In this document: positions 1 through 7,447 of the stretch, in pieces | How the letters are laid out: every line of letters starts with the position of its first letter | Numbering within the stretch: position 1 is the stretch's first letter | Source of the DNA: Ruminiclostridium sp. | GTDB taxonomy: Bacteria > Bacillota > Clostridia > Oscillospirales > Ruminococcaceae | Assembly: GCA_017935365.1 (NCBI GenBank) | Contig: JAGBHT010000009.1 | Location: 1 to 64,000 of the forward strand | Direction of reading: 5' to 3' | DNA length: 64,000 bases | Notes under the pieces: generated by a model | Database searches by the model: none | Seen by the model: only the letters and a program-made list of their open reading frames with translations | Told to the model about the DNA's origin: nothing | Made by a program: the position numbers and the translations under genes

Positions 1-218
1 AATGTGTATAGGACTTCATACTCTACCTCCGTGCCTTTTGTTTTGTGGTAATTACATTTTACACGAAAGTGAGTATGATGTCCATATTTTTTAGTGTTGC
101 ACTTGATATTATAATCTACCCAGCCCCACACTCAGCCCCTTCCCACGGGGAAGGGGTTGGGGGATAGGGATTGAGAATTTGCTCTATTTTATAAAAACAT
201 ACTTTTTCTACAAACTGG
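1..218. other. Intergenic stretch upstream of the feo region
   Basis: No convincing coding frame is visible from the window start to the hairpin at 219. A GC-rich inverted repeat (CCCCTTCCC/GGGGAAGGGG) lies near 136-157 and has no T-tract on either side. The stretch is probably the 3' flank of a gene lying before the window. I see nothing else in it. Confidence 0.5.
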
Positions 219-244
219 AGCCGCGGAATCACCGCGGCTTTTCC
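219..244 (+). terminator. Rho-independent terminator of an upstream gene
   Basis: An AGCCGCGG/CCGCGGCT stem with a five-base loop is followed by TTTTCC. It lies about 150 bases before the feo promoter, so it most likely ends a plus-strand gene outside the window. Confidence 0.6.
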
Positions 245-320
245 TTTATCTTCATTGGTTTCCTCTCACTGTAATTACAACACCTGTAAATTGCATTTCG
301 GGAAAATACACAAATCGAGA

Positions 321-336
321 GTTAGATTAACCTAAC
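321..336. promoter_or_regulatory. DtxR/MntR-like palindrome (distal box)
   Basis: GTTAGATTAACCTAAC is one base from a perfect TTAGGTTAACCTAA palindrome, the type bound by DtxR-family metal repressors. It lies upstream of the -35 element, so any effect would be by looping or as an accessory site. The family link is knowledge; binding is inferred. Confidence 0.45.
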
Positions 337-393
337 AAGTTGAGTTAGAATAAACAAACTTTTTGCAAACTGCGTCAGCATATTCGATTTTGC

Positions 394-422
394 TTGACAA
401 ACTGCCTGCCGTTGATTAAAAT
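394..422 (+). promoter_or_regulatory. Sigma-A promoter of the feo operon
   Basis: A consensus -35 TTGACA (394-399), 17-bp spacer and -10 TAAAAT (417-422) place the start of transcription near 429. That is directly beside the palindromes at 430-498, an arrangement typical of repression by promoter occlusion. Confidence 0.75.
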
Positions 423-429
423 ATTTTTT

Positions 430-445
430 GTTAGCAAGTGCTAAC
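430..445. promoter_or_regulatory. Operator palindrome at the feo transcription start
   Basis: GTTAGCA and TGCTAAC form perfect seven-base arms around two bases. The site sits on the predicted transcription start of the feo promoter. Together with the boxes at 460 and 483 it forms a cluster consistent with an iron-responsive DtxR-family repressor. Confidence 0.6.
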
Positions 446-459
446 CTTTTATTTAATAG

Positions 460-478
460 TTAGGTTAGCATCATCTAA
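460..478. promoter_or_regulatory. IdeR/DtxR-like iron box
   Basis: The 19-mer begins TTAGGTTAG and ends ATCTAA, closely matching the DtxR/IdeR consensus TTAGGTTAGSCTAACCTAA. It lies just downstream of the predicted transcription start. Repression by an iron-loaded regulator is inferred from the match and from the downstream Feo genes. Confidence 0.6.
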
Positions 479-482
479 TTCG

Positions 483-498
483 ATTAGCGGTTGCTAAT
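483..498. promoter_or_regulatory. Fourth feo operator-like palindrome
   Basis: ATTAGC and GCTAAT arms flank a four-base centre. A further GGTTAG half-site follows at about 501. This makes an array of TTAG/CTAA half-sites between the promoter and feoA. Confidence 0.5.
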
Positions 499-543
499 AT
501 GGTTAGTGCTGACTATGGAGAACAAAAGAGAGGATGACATTCT

Positions 544-756
544 ATGATGCCGCTCGTACTCGCATCTGAAGGCGAAGAAAACATTATAAAGAAAATCGGC
601 GGAAGCGCTGAGGTAAAGAAGCATCTTGAGAACTTAGGCTTTGTTGTCGGCGGTAATGTAAAGGTTGTTACGACCGTAAACGGAAACCTTATCGTAAACG
701 TAAAAGAAGCAAGGGTTGCGATAAGCAAGGAAATGGCACAAAGGATCATGATATGA
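544..756 (+). CDS. feoA: FeoA-domain protein (first copy)
   Basis: A 70-residue SH3-like FeoA protein, expected to bind the cytoplasmic side of the FeoB ferrous-iron transporter and support its activity. The stretch LENLGFVVGGNVKVVTTVNG and the IVNVKEARVAISKEMAQRI ending match the FeoA fold, in which a small beta-barrel carries a conserved Gly-rich turn. The start uses the first of two adjacent ATGs, with AGAGAGGA nine bases upstream. It lies 26 bases before a second feoA and in the same operon as feoB. The two FeoA copies are clearly diverged rather than a fresh duplication. Tandem feoA genes are common in Clostridia. Family assignment is firm; separate roles for the copies are unknown. Confidence 0.9.
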   Translation: MMPLVLASEGEENIIKKIGGSAEVKKHLENLGFVVGGNVKVVTTVNGNLIVNVKEARVAISKEMAQRIMI

Positions 757-781
757 TTCTTATGATAGAGGAGGAAAACTG

Positions 782-1003
782 ATGAAGACATTAAGACAGG
801 CGACTGTCGGCGAAACCGTCAAGGTGGTCAAGCTGCACGGTGAGGGCGCAATCAAGCGCAGAATTATGGATATGGGACTTACAAAGGGCGTAGAAGTATA
901 TGTCCGTAAGGTAGCCCCCTTAGGCGACCCCGTTGAAGTAACTGTAAGAGGCTATGAGCTTTCGCTCAGAAAAGCTGATGCCGAAATGGTAGAGGTTGAA
1001 TAA
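782..1003 (+). CDS. feoA: FeoA-domain protein (second copy)
   Basis: A 73-residue FeoA protein with the classic core: LRQATVGETVKVVKLHGEG at the start, then RRIMDMGLTKGVEVYVRKVAPLGDP and a closing RGYELSLRKADAEMVEVE. This copy is closer to the textbook FeoA pattern (IMDMGLTKG, APLGDPVEV) than the preceding gene. A GAGGAGG-like ribosome site (AGAGGAGGAAAAC) lies directly before its ATG. It is 94 bases upstream of feoB and is expected to contact FeoB's cytosolic GTPase region. Confidence 0.93.
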   Translation: MKTLRQATVGETVKVVKLHGEGAIKRRIMDMGLTKGVEVYVRKVAPLGDPVEVTVRGYELSLRKADAEMVEVE

Positions 1004-1097
1004 TCTCTGCGTTTCAACAATTTGATCAGGTAATAAACTTAAAAGGTTAGTGAAAGCTAAGACTTTTATGGCTGTATGAAAGAGAGGAATTATTCCG

Positions 1098-3674
1098 ATG
1101 AGTTTAAAGATAGCGCTCGCAGGTAACCCTAACTGCGGCAAAACCACATTGTTCAACGCTCTGACGGGCTCAAACCAGTTTGTCGGTAACTGGCCCGGTG
1201 TTACCGTTGAAAAGAAAGAGGGTAAGCTCAAGAAGAGCGATGGCGTAGTAATTACCGATTTACCCGGTATCTATTCACTGTCACCCTACACACTTGAAGA
1301 AGTAGTTGCAAGAAACTATCTTATCGAAGAACGCCCCGATGCTATCCTGAATATCATCGACGGTACAAACCTTGAAAGAAACCTTTACCTTACAACACAG
1401 CTCACAGAGCTCGGCATTCCTGTTGTAATCGCCATCAATATGATGGATATCGTAAAGAAGAACGGCGATAAGATAAACATTGAAGAGCTTTCAAGAGAAC
1501 TCGGATGTAAAGTAGTTGAGATCTCAGCTCTTAAGGGCACAGGTATCAAGGAAGCCGCAGACGCCGCTGTTGAAGCTGCAAAGAACGGCAAGACAGTTCC
1601 TATGCACACATTCTCAGGTCCTGTTGAACACACGATCGCACACATTGAAGAAGCCACTGTACACTCAATGCCCGAAGAACAGCAGAGATGGTACGCTATA
1701 AAGCTCTTTGAGCGTGACGATAAGGTTATCGAAAAGCTGAACCTTGATAGTGCTGTAATGGCTCATATCGATGAAGATATAAAGAACGTTGAAAAAGAGC
1801 TTGACGACGACGCAGAAAGCATTATAACAAACGAAAGATACGTTTACATAGCAGAGATAATCAAGGGATGCTACAAGAAGAAATCAGCAGGTCAGCTGAC
1901 AACATCGGATAAGATCGATAAGGTCGTTACAAACCGTTTCGCGGCTCTGCCGATATTCGCAGTAATCATGTTCCTTGTTTACTATATTTCAATGGTAACA
2001 GTAGGTACTGCCGCAACAGACTGGGCAAACGACGGACTGTTCGGTGACGGCTGGCACTTATTCGGTATAGGTTCTGCCGATTACGAAGACGCGTCAGGCG
2101 CTTACTCAGATGCTATGAATGCAGTTGATGGATTCGTTACATTTGAAGCTACAAATGATGATGGCGAAACAGAAGAAGTAAGCCTTGCAGACAAGATCGA
2201 AGCTGACGGTGACGATTTTGACGCCGCTGCCGCTCTTGAAGCATTCAAGGCATACAAGCCCGAAGGCGACAATCCCTCAGTTCAGATAGATGTTGAAGAT
2301 GAGGAAACACTTGAAGTAAGCCAGCTTACAGTTTACTACAAGGAGATCCCCGCAGACGCCGATGAAGATTCAACACTCGGTATCACTTATCTTGACGCTG
2401 TTAAGTATTTTGAAGACGGCGGCGAAAGCGCATTTGAAGAACCCGATCCCGCAAACTACGGCGTATGGGTACCCGGTATCCCCGTACTTGTTGAACAGGG
2501 TCTTGACGCTGTTAACTGCGTTGACTGGTTAAAGGGTCTTATCCTTGACGGTATTATCGCCGGTGTAGGTGCAGTCCTCGGCTTCGTTCCTCAGATGCTC
2601 GTACTGTTCATTCTGCTTGCTATCCTTGAGGCTTGCGGTTATATGGCTCGTATCGCATTCGTGCTTGACCGTATCTTCAGAAAGTTCGGTCTTTCCGGTA
2701 AGTCTTTCATACCGATCCTTGTAGGTACAGGTTGCGGTATCCCCGGTATCATGGCATCAAGAACAATTGAAAATGAACGTGACCGCCGTATGACGATCAT
2801 GACAACAACATTTATCCCCTGCGGCGCTAAGCAGCCGTTCATAGCAATGATCGCAGGCGCTATCTTCGGTGGTTCGCCCTGGATCGCAACAGGCGCATAC
2901 TTCCTCGGTATGGCGGCAATCATTGTTTCAGGTATCATTCTTAAGAAGACAAAGATGTTTGCAGGCGATCCCGCTCCGTTCGTAATGGAACTTCCTGCAT
3001 ACCACATTCCTACAGTCGGCAACGTACTGCGTTCAATGTGGGAGCGTGGATGGTCATTCATCAAGAAGGCAGGTACGATCATCCTCCTTTCAACTATCGT
3101 AGTTTGGTTCACATCATTCTTCGGCTGGGTAGACGGTACATTCCAGATGCTCTCAGAAGAACAGATGGATTGCAGTATCTTAGCTAACATCGGTAAGGCT
3201 ATCTGCTGGATATTCGCTCCTCTCGGCTGGGGCAACTGGCAGGCAACTGTTGCGGCTGTTACAGGTCTTGTTGCAAAGGAAAACATCGTTGCAACAATGG
3301 GTATCCTCTACGGAAGCGGCGACGCTACTGTATGGCAGACACTCGCTTCAAGCTTCACAGCAGTAACCGGTATGTCATTCCTCGTATTCAACCTACTCTG
3401 CGCTCCTTGCTTCGCTGCTATGGGTGCTATCAAACGTGAAATGAACAACGCTAAGTGGTTCTGGTTCGCAATCGGTTATGAGTGCGGTTTCGCTTATGTG
3501 ATCGCTCTTATGATCAACTACTTCGGTAAGCTGTTCACAGGTGCTCTTGCAGGTGCCGGCGATATCATCGGTCTTATCGTTGCAGTTCTTATCCTTGCCG
3601 CTCTTATCTACCTTCTCGTTCGTCCTTACAAGGAAAGCAAGAAGCTCGGCGTTAAGGTCAAGGTTACAAAGTAA
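1098..3674 (+). CDS. feoB: Ferrous iron transport protein FeoB with large external loop
   Basis: An 858-residue GTP-regulated Fe(II) permease. The N-terminal G domain shows the P-loop GNPNCGKTT (9-17), the G3 DLPG (about 54-57) and the G4-like NMMD (114-117). A helical spacer domain precedes the first membrane segment (about 283-303). The membrane core carries the FeoB signatures GYMAR, GLSGKSFIPILVGTGCGIP, ASRTIEN and IPCGAKQP. Typical FeoB proteins are about 650-780 residues. Here roughly 130 acidic residues (about 321-455, bases 2058-2462) are inserted between the first and second membrane segments, on the expected outer face. Start ATG follows AGAGAGGAAT. The small Cys-rich gene follows after 34 bases. 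Confidence 0.95.
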   Translation: MSLKIALAGNPNCGKTTLFNALTGSNQFVGNWPGVTVEKKEGKLKKSDGVVITDLPGIYSLSPYTLEEVVARNYLIEERPDAILNIIDGTNLERNLYLTTQLTELGIPVVIAINMMDIVKKNGDKINIEELSRELGCKVVEISALKGTGIKEAADAAVEAAKNGKTVPMHTFSGPVEHTIAHIEEATVHSMPEEQQRWYAIKLFERDDKVIEKLNLDSAVMAHIDEDIKNVEKELDDDAESIITNERYVYIAEIIKGCYKKKSAGQLTTSDKIDKVVTNRFAALPIFAVIMFLVYYISMVTVGTAATDWANDGLFGDGWHLFGIGSADYEDASGAYSDAMNAVDGFVTFEATNDDGETEEVSLADKIEADGDDFDAAAALEAFKAYKPEGDNPSVQIDVEDEETLEVSQLTVYYKEIPADADEDSTLGITYLDAVKYFEDGGESAFEEPDPANYGVWVPGIPVLVEQGLDAVNCVDWLKGLILDGIIAGVGAVLGFVPQMLVLFILLAILEACGYMARIAFVLDRIFRKFGLSGKSFIPILVGTGCGIPGIMASRTIENERDRRMTIMTTTFIPCGAKQPFIAMIAGAIFGGSPWIATGAYFLGMAAIIVSGIILKKTKMFAGDPAPFVMELPAYHIPTVGNVLRSMWERGWSFIKKAGTIILLSTIVVWFTSFFGWVDGTFQMLSEEQMDCSILANIGKAICWIFAPLGWGNWQATVAAVTGLVAKENIVATMGILYGSGDATVWQTLASSFTAVTGMSFLVFNLLCAPCFAAMGAIKREMNNAKWFWFAIGYECGFAYVIALMINYFGKLFTGALAGAGDIIGLIVAVLILAALIYLLVRPYKESKKLGVKVKVTK

Positions 3675-3708
3675 GGTCTTATTTCAGAAATAAAAAGGAG
3701 TGATCTTT

Positions 3709-3909
3709 ATGGATCCTGTTATCGGTTCAATAATCGTAGCGGTAATTTTACTTGCGGTGATCATACTGATCATTCACAAGCTGATAAGCGACAAGAAAAA
3801 GGGCAAGTTCACCTGCGGCGGCTGTGTAGGCGGTTGCAGCGGACATTGTGCCCAGTGCCACGGATGCGGTCCGGCACCTCAGGCAGCGTCGCATAAGACA
3901 AAGAAATAA
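3709..3909 (+). CDS. FeoB-associated Cys-rich membrane protein
   Basis: A 66-residue protein with one N-terminal membrane helix (about residues 5-24), a Lys-rich stop-transfer segment and a cytoplasmic tail rich in paired Cys (CGGCVGGCSGHCAQCHGCG). It fits the FeoB-associated Cys-rich membrane protein family found after feoB in Firmicutes and may handle Fe(II) at the inner mouth of the transporter. The ATG at 3709 is chosen because AAAAGGAG lies at a normal distance. An in-frame GTG at 3700 would overlap that ribosome site. It is the last gene of the operon, before a strong terminator. Confidence 0.85.
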   Translation: MDPVIGSIIVAVILLAVIILIIHKLISDKKKGKFTCGGCVGGCSGHCAQCHGCGPAPQAASHKTKK

Positions 3910-3914
3910 AGATT

Positions 3915-3946
3915 AATCGGAGCGCTTCGGCGCTCCGATTATTTTT
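3915..3946 (+). terminator. Terminator of the feo operon
   Basis: An AATCGGAGCGC/GCGCTCCGATT stem with a UUCG-type tetraloop is followed by ATTTTTAT. It begins six bases after the last feo gene. Confidence 0.9.
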
Positions 3947-3950
3947 ATAT

Positions 3951-4184
3951 CTGTGTTTTGCTTAAAACGTAAACGGCTGAATGTGTTACCGCATTCGCCG
4001 TTATGCGCCTTATCTATCGGTTATAGCTACGCAGAAACGCAACAGACAGCAACGTATCAAAAAGCGTCTTAATATGTCCTATGACCGTCATACAGCGCCA
4101 ATAACCACGAATTATGAAATAGAGTTCCTTTGGGCGCAAGAGCTGTTATAAAGCTCTGAAAACGGCTATGCACAGCGATATATA
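3951..4184. other. Intergenic stretch between convergent operons
   Basis: About 230 bases with no credible ORF. An inverted repeat, AACGGC-TGAATG against CATTC-GCCGTT, spans about 3971-4002 without a T-tract. I see no promoter or RNA family I can name here. Confidence 0.4.
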
Positions 4185-4226
4185 AAAATACCCCTCAACG
4201 TCCAAAAGTACGTTGAGGGGTATTTT
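4185..4226 (-). terminator. Bidirectional terminator at the end of the flagellar cluster
   Basis: A perfect stem (AAAATACCCCTCAACGT against its complement) with a short loop has A-tracts on one side and T-tracts on the other, so it can work in both directions. It lies 36 bases beyond the last minus-strand gene. Confidence 0.85.
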
Positions 4227-4261
4227 ATCTGTGCGTTTCTGTCAGTATTGCGGTTATATCA

Positions 4262-7200
4262 TCAATATTCCGACAGCTCGTAATTATTGGGGGTTCTGTG
4301 CCACAGACCGTCTGTCTGCTCGTATATTTCCTTGAACGTGAATTTGCGGAAGTTTATCTTGCATCTTCCGCCGTAATTGGCTTCATATACCCAGATACCG
4401 TCCGTATCTACTGAGTATATCGTCACATAATGCGGATATCCGTACATTATGTTGTCATACGCAAGATAATCACCGGGACGGAATGTGTCCGTCATCCATT
4501 TTTTCAGCGCTGCCTCTGTCCAGTTTCCGTCCGAACGGTTCTTTATAGTAAGCGTATTTTCCTTGTAGCCGTTTGTCTTGCCGAACAGATATTCAAATAC
4601 TTCTATCGTAAATCCTGCACACTGTATACCCGAATTGCCGAGTACGTTGCTTCTTCCGATAAGGCAGGTACAGCCTGCTTCGTTTCCCGTTTCACAGAAA
4701 GAGTGACAGGTACACGGAGAGGTAAGCATAGTATTGTAATACTTGCCGAGCTGGTAACTGTGCCAGTAGTCGTTTATCTTTCTGTCCCATTTACCTTCCA
4801 TCATTTCATCAAGGCGTTTCTGAATCAGCTTTTCCATGCTGTCCGACTTGACGATTTTGAATGTACCTGTTGCGGTTCCTGTAAAGTTTCCTTTACCCGT
4901 TACGGTGAATGTGGCAGTTCCGACATTCACTATGTTGTTATAACCTGATACTATGTAATCCGTACCGGCTGTAAGGGTTTTGCCGCCAAAAGTAATGGTA
5001 GGCTTTGCCGTAATTCCCTGTCCGGTGTAGGTCTGGTCGGCGCAGGTGATTTTTGCCGATGAAATAGGTGCCGGTTTGATTTTGAACTGTGCTTTCTTTT
5101 CCGCACCTGCGTACTTGCCCTTGCCTGTTATGACAGCGGTTGCCGTACCGGCATTTGTATTGTTGTATACACTCAGGATATAATCCGTTCCGTTTTTAAG
5201 AGTAACAGAGCCTATCTTTACTGTTACCGGGGGAAGCTGAGCACTGCCTGTGTATGTCAGGTCGGCTATCGTTACGGTCGCATTTTCAAACGCTTCAAGC
5301 TGATTGCTGATGCCGTTCAGAGTTACCGTTCCGCTGTAGTTGCCGATACCTGTAATTACCGCACTGACGCTTGTACTTGTTTCGGTTATGGTAACGTTAT
5401 AATCTTTGCTCTGCGTCAACAGCACACCGTCATAACTAACCGTTACGGTATATCCCTTACCGTCGGTTGACAGCGATAAGGACGATTTTGCGTTTTTGAT
5501 ATCCGCCTTTGCCACGTTGCATTTTACCGTAGTTTTGCCGCTGAAATTACCTTTGCCGTTTACGGTAAGGCTCTGTGTTCCTGCCGCTGTGGTCGCAGGC
5601 GCTGAAACGCTGTAGTCGCTGTCGGTCAGCGTATAACTGCCGAGCTTTGCGCTGACGTTTACTTTTACTCCGTTCGGCGAATAAGTACCGTTTGCCGTAA
5701 TCGCGGCTTTTGAAATATCTGCTCTGGATATTGTGAAATCCTTTGTTACAGCTCCTTCAAGACTTCCCTTTGCGGTAACGGTGACCTGTGCCGTTCCGGC
5801 GTTTATATTGTTTTTAAAACCTAAAGTATAATCGGTATTTTCTTTAAGTGTAACATCTCCGAGCTTTACGGTAACGGCGGGCTTGACTGCGCTTCCTGTA
5901 AATGTTACATCTTTTACGTTCACAGCGGTACTTGAAATGTTCGCTTTCGATATAGGAAATGTAACGGTCTGACTTCCGCTGAGGTGATTCTTGCCTGTGA
6001 CAGTTACGCTTGCAGTACCGACATTTGTGTTATCCTTGTATGATAACGTATAGTCGGAGTTACCCGAAAACTGATGGTTTCCGTAGCTTACGGTAACATC
6101 GGGCGTTATCTGTGTGCCTGTGAAAACAGCGTCAGTAACAATAATTGTTACATCGGATATCGCTCTTACGTTTATATTAAAATTCTTTGATACACTGCTG
6201 GAATAATTGCCTTTGCCGTTTACTGTCAGTGTTGCCGTGCCAAGCTCCGTATTATTCTTGTACGAAACCGTGAAATCTGTTCCGTTTTTAAGCGTCTTGC
6301 CGCCGACTTTTACCGTGGGTACGGGCTTTATGGCATTGCCGGTGTATGCCTGTGAGTTTACCTCGGACACGGCAGACGCCAGTATACCGAGTTTCTTTAT
6401 AGTGAAAGTCTTTTTAACGCTTCCGCCGTATATACCTTTTCCCGTTACCGTGATCGTTCCCGTGCCAGCGTTTACGTTGTCAGAATAAGCAACGGTATAA
6501 TCGGTGTTCTTTTTAAGCGTTGTGCTTCCGTATTTTACTGTAACTGCAGGGCTGAGTGCCGAGCCGTTATATGTAAGCGAGTTGTTATAAGAAATAACTG
6601 CGTCCTTTATCGGTTTTGCGTTTATCTTGAAAGTAACGCTTTTTGTACCGGTAAGCTTTCCTTTGCCTGTAACCGTTACGGTAGCTGTACCGATTTTCGT
6701 GTTATTTTTATAACTCAAAGTATAATCCGTACCGTTTTTAAACGTATAGTTATTATATTTTACCGTAACTGTCGGTTTTTGCGCTTTGCCGTTATAAGTC
6801 ACGGACGGTACTGTAATTTTCAGTGATTGAACAGGTCTTGCCGCTATCGTGAAAGACTGCGAACAGCTTCCCGTATAGTTTCCCTTGCCCTTGATATACA
6901 CCTTGGCTGTGCCTTTGTTAGTGTTGTTCTGATATGTTAGAGTAAAATCCGTTCCGTTTTTAAGCGAAGTTGAGCCGTTTCTGATAGTCGGAACAGGTTT
7001 TATCTGTGAGCCGGTGTAGTACTGTGTTGCGATCTTGTAGAACGTACACTTATTGTAGATAAGCGCAGGCTGTATTTTGAATGATTTTTTAACCGTTCCG
7101 CTGTAACTGCCCTTGCCCTTGATGACTACATAAGCCGTGCCTGCGTTCACATTGTTCTGATAACTTATCGTGTAGTCTGTGCCGTTTTTCAGCGTTTTAC

Positions 7201-7408
7201 TTCCGTATTTTACTGTTATCGACTGCGTCTGCGCTTTACCGGTGTAGGTCTTTGTCGTCAGTCCCGATACTGTACAGCCCGATACTGCCGCCGCTTCTGC
7301 CCTGCTTCCCGTAAAACAGCAAACGGCAGCCGCACAAAGCAGAGCGCATACAAAAGCCGTAAACCATTTTACAGCTGTCATATATCTGCTTTTTACCGTT
7401 GCCGTCAT
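4262..7408 (-). CDS. Secreted Ig-like-repeat protein with C-terminal papain-like domain
   Basis: 1048 residues. A signal peptide (hydrophobic core about 12-25, then SRAEAAA) is followed by about 11 repeats of roughly 80-85 residues. Each carries YTG.A..P..TVKYG..TLKNGTDYT.SYKNN..GTA.VTV.GKG.Y.G; units 8 and 9 are degenerate. After residue about 885 comes a Cys-containing domain with Cys930 (IQCAGF), His993 (YPHYVTIYS) and Asn1011 (YEANYGG), spaced like the catalytic triad of CHAP/NlpC-type papain-fold enzymes. It is therefore probably a surface amidase or peptidase displayed on an adhesive stalk. It lies 39 bases after fapA on the same strand, so it may be co-transcribed with the flagellar genes. 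No flagellar role is shown by the sequence. Function of the tail is inference. Confidence 0.8.
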   Translation of the reverse strand: MTATVKSRYMTAVKWFTAFVCALLCAAAVCCFTGSRAEAAAVSGCTVSGLTTKTYTGKAQTQSITVKYGSKTLKNGTDYTISYQNNVNAGTAYVVIKGKGSYSGTVKKSFKIQPALIYNKCTFYKIATQYYTGSQIKPVPTIRNGSTSLKNGTDFTLTYQNNTNKGTAKVYIKGKGNYTGSCSQSFTIAARPVQSLKITVPSVTYNGKAQKPTVTVKYNNYTFKNGTDYTLSYKNNTKIGTATVTVTGKGKLTGTKSVTFKINAKPIKDAVISYNNSLTYNGSALSPAVTVKYGSTTLKKNTDYTVAYSDNVNAGTGTITVTGKGIYGGSVKKTFTIKKLGILASAVSEVNSQAYTGNAIKPVPTVKVGGKTLKNGTDFTVSYKNNTELGTATLTVNGKGNYSSSVSKNFNINVRAISDVTIIVTDAVFTGTQITPDVTVSYGNHQFSGNSDYTLSYKDNTNVGTASVTVTGKNHLSGSQTVTFPISKANISSTAVNVKDVTFTGSAVKPAVTVKLGDVTLKENTDYTLGFKNNINAGTAQVTVTAKGSLEGAVTKDFTISRADISKAAITANGTYSPNGVKVNVSAKLGSYTLTDSDYSVSAPATTAAGTQSLTVNGKGNFSGKTTVKCNVAKADIKNAKSSLSLSTDGKGYTVTVSYDGVLLTQSKDYNVTITETSTSVSAVITGIGNYSGTVTLNGISNQLEAFENATVTIADLTYTGSAQLPPVTVKIGSVTLKNGTDYILSVYNNTNAGTATAVITGKGKYAGAEKKAQFKIKPAPISSAKITCADQTYTGQGITAKPTITFGGKTLTAGTDYIVSGYNNIVNVGTATFTVTGKGNFTGTATGTFKIVKSDSMEKLIQKRLDEMMEGKWDRKINDYWHSYQLGKYYNTMLTSPCTCHSFCETGNEAGCTCLIGRSNVLGNSGIQCAGFTIEVFEYLFGKTNGYKENTLTIKNRSDGNWTEAALKKWMTDTFRPGDYLAYDNIMYGYPHYVTIYSVDTDGIWVYEANYGGRCKINFRKFTFKEIYEQTDGLWHRTPNNYELSEY

Positions 7409-7447
7409 GATATTTGCCTTTCTCTGTGTCTGCTGCCGCGCAAAACG

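Noticed and set aside
2639..3286. A 215-residue minus-strand ORF within feoB
   Set aside because: It is antisense to conserved FeoB membrane motifs and has no domain of its own.
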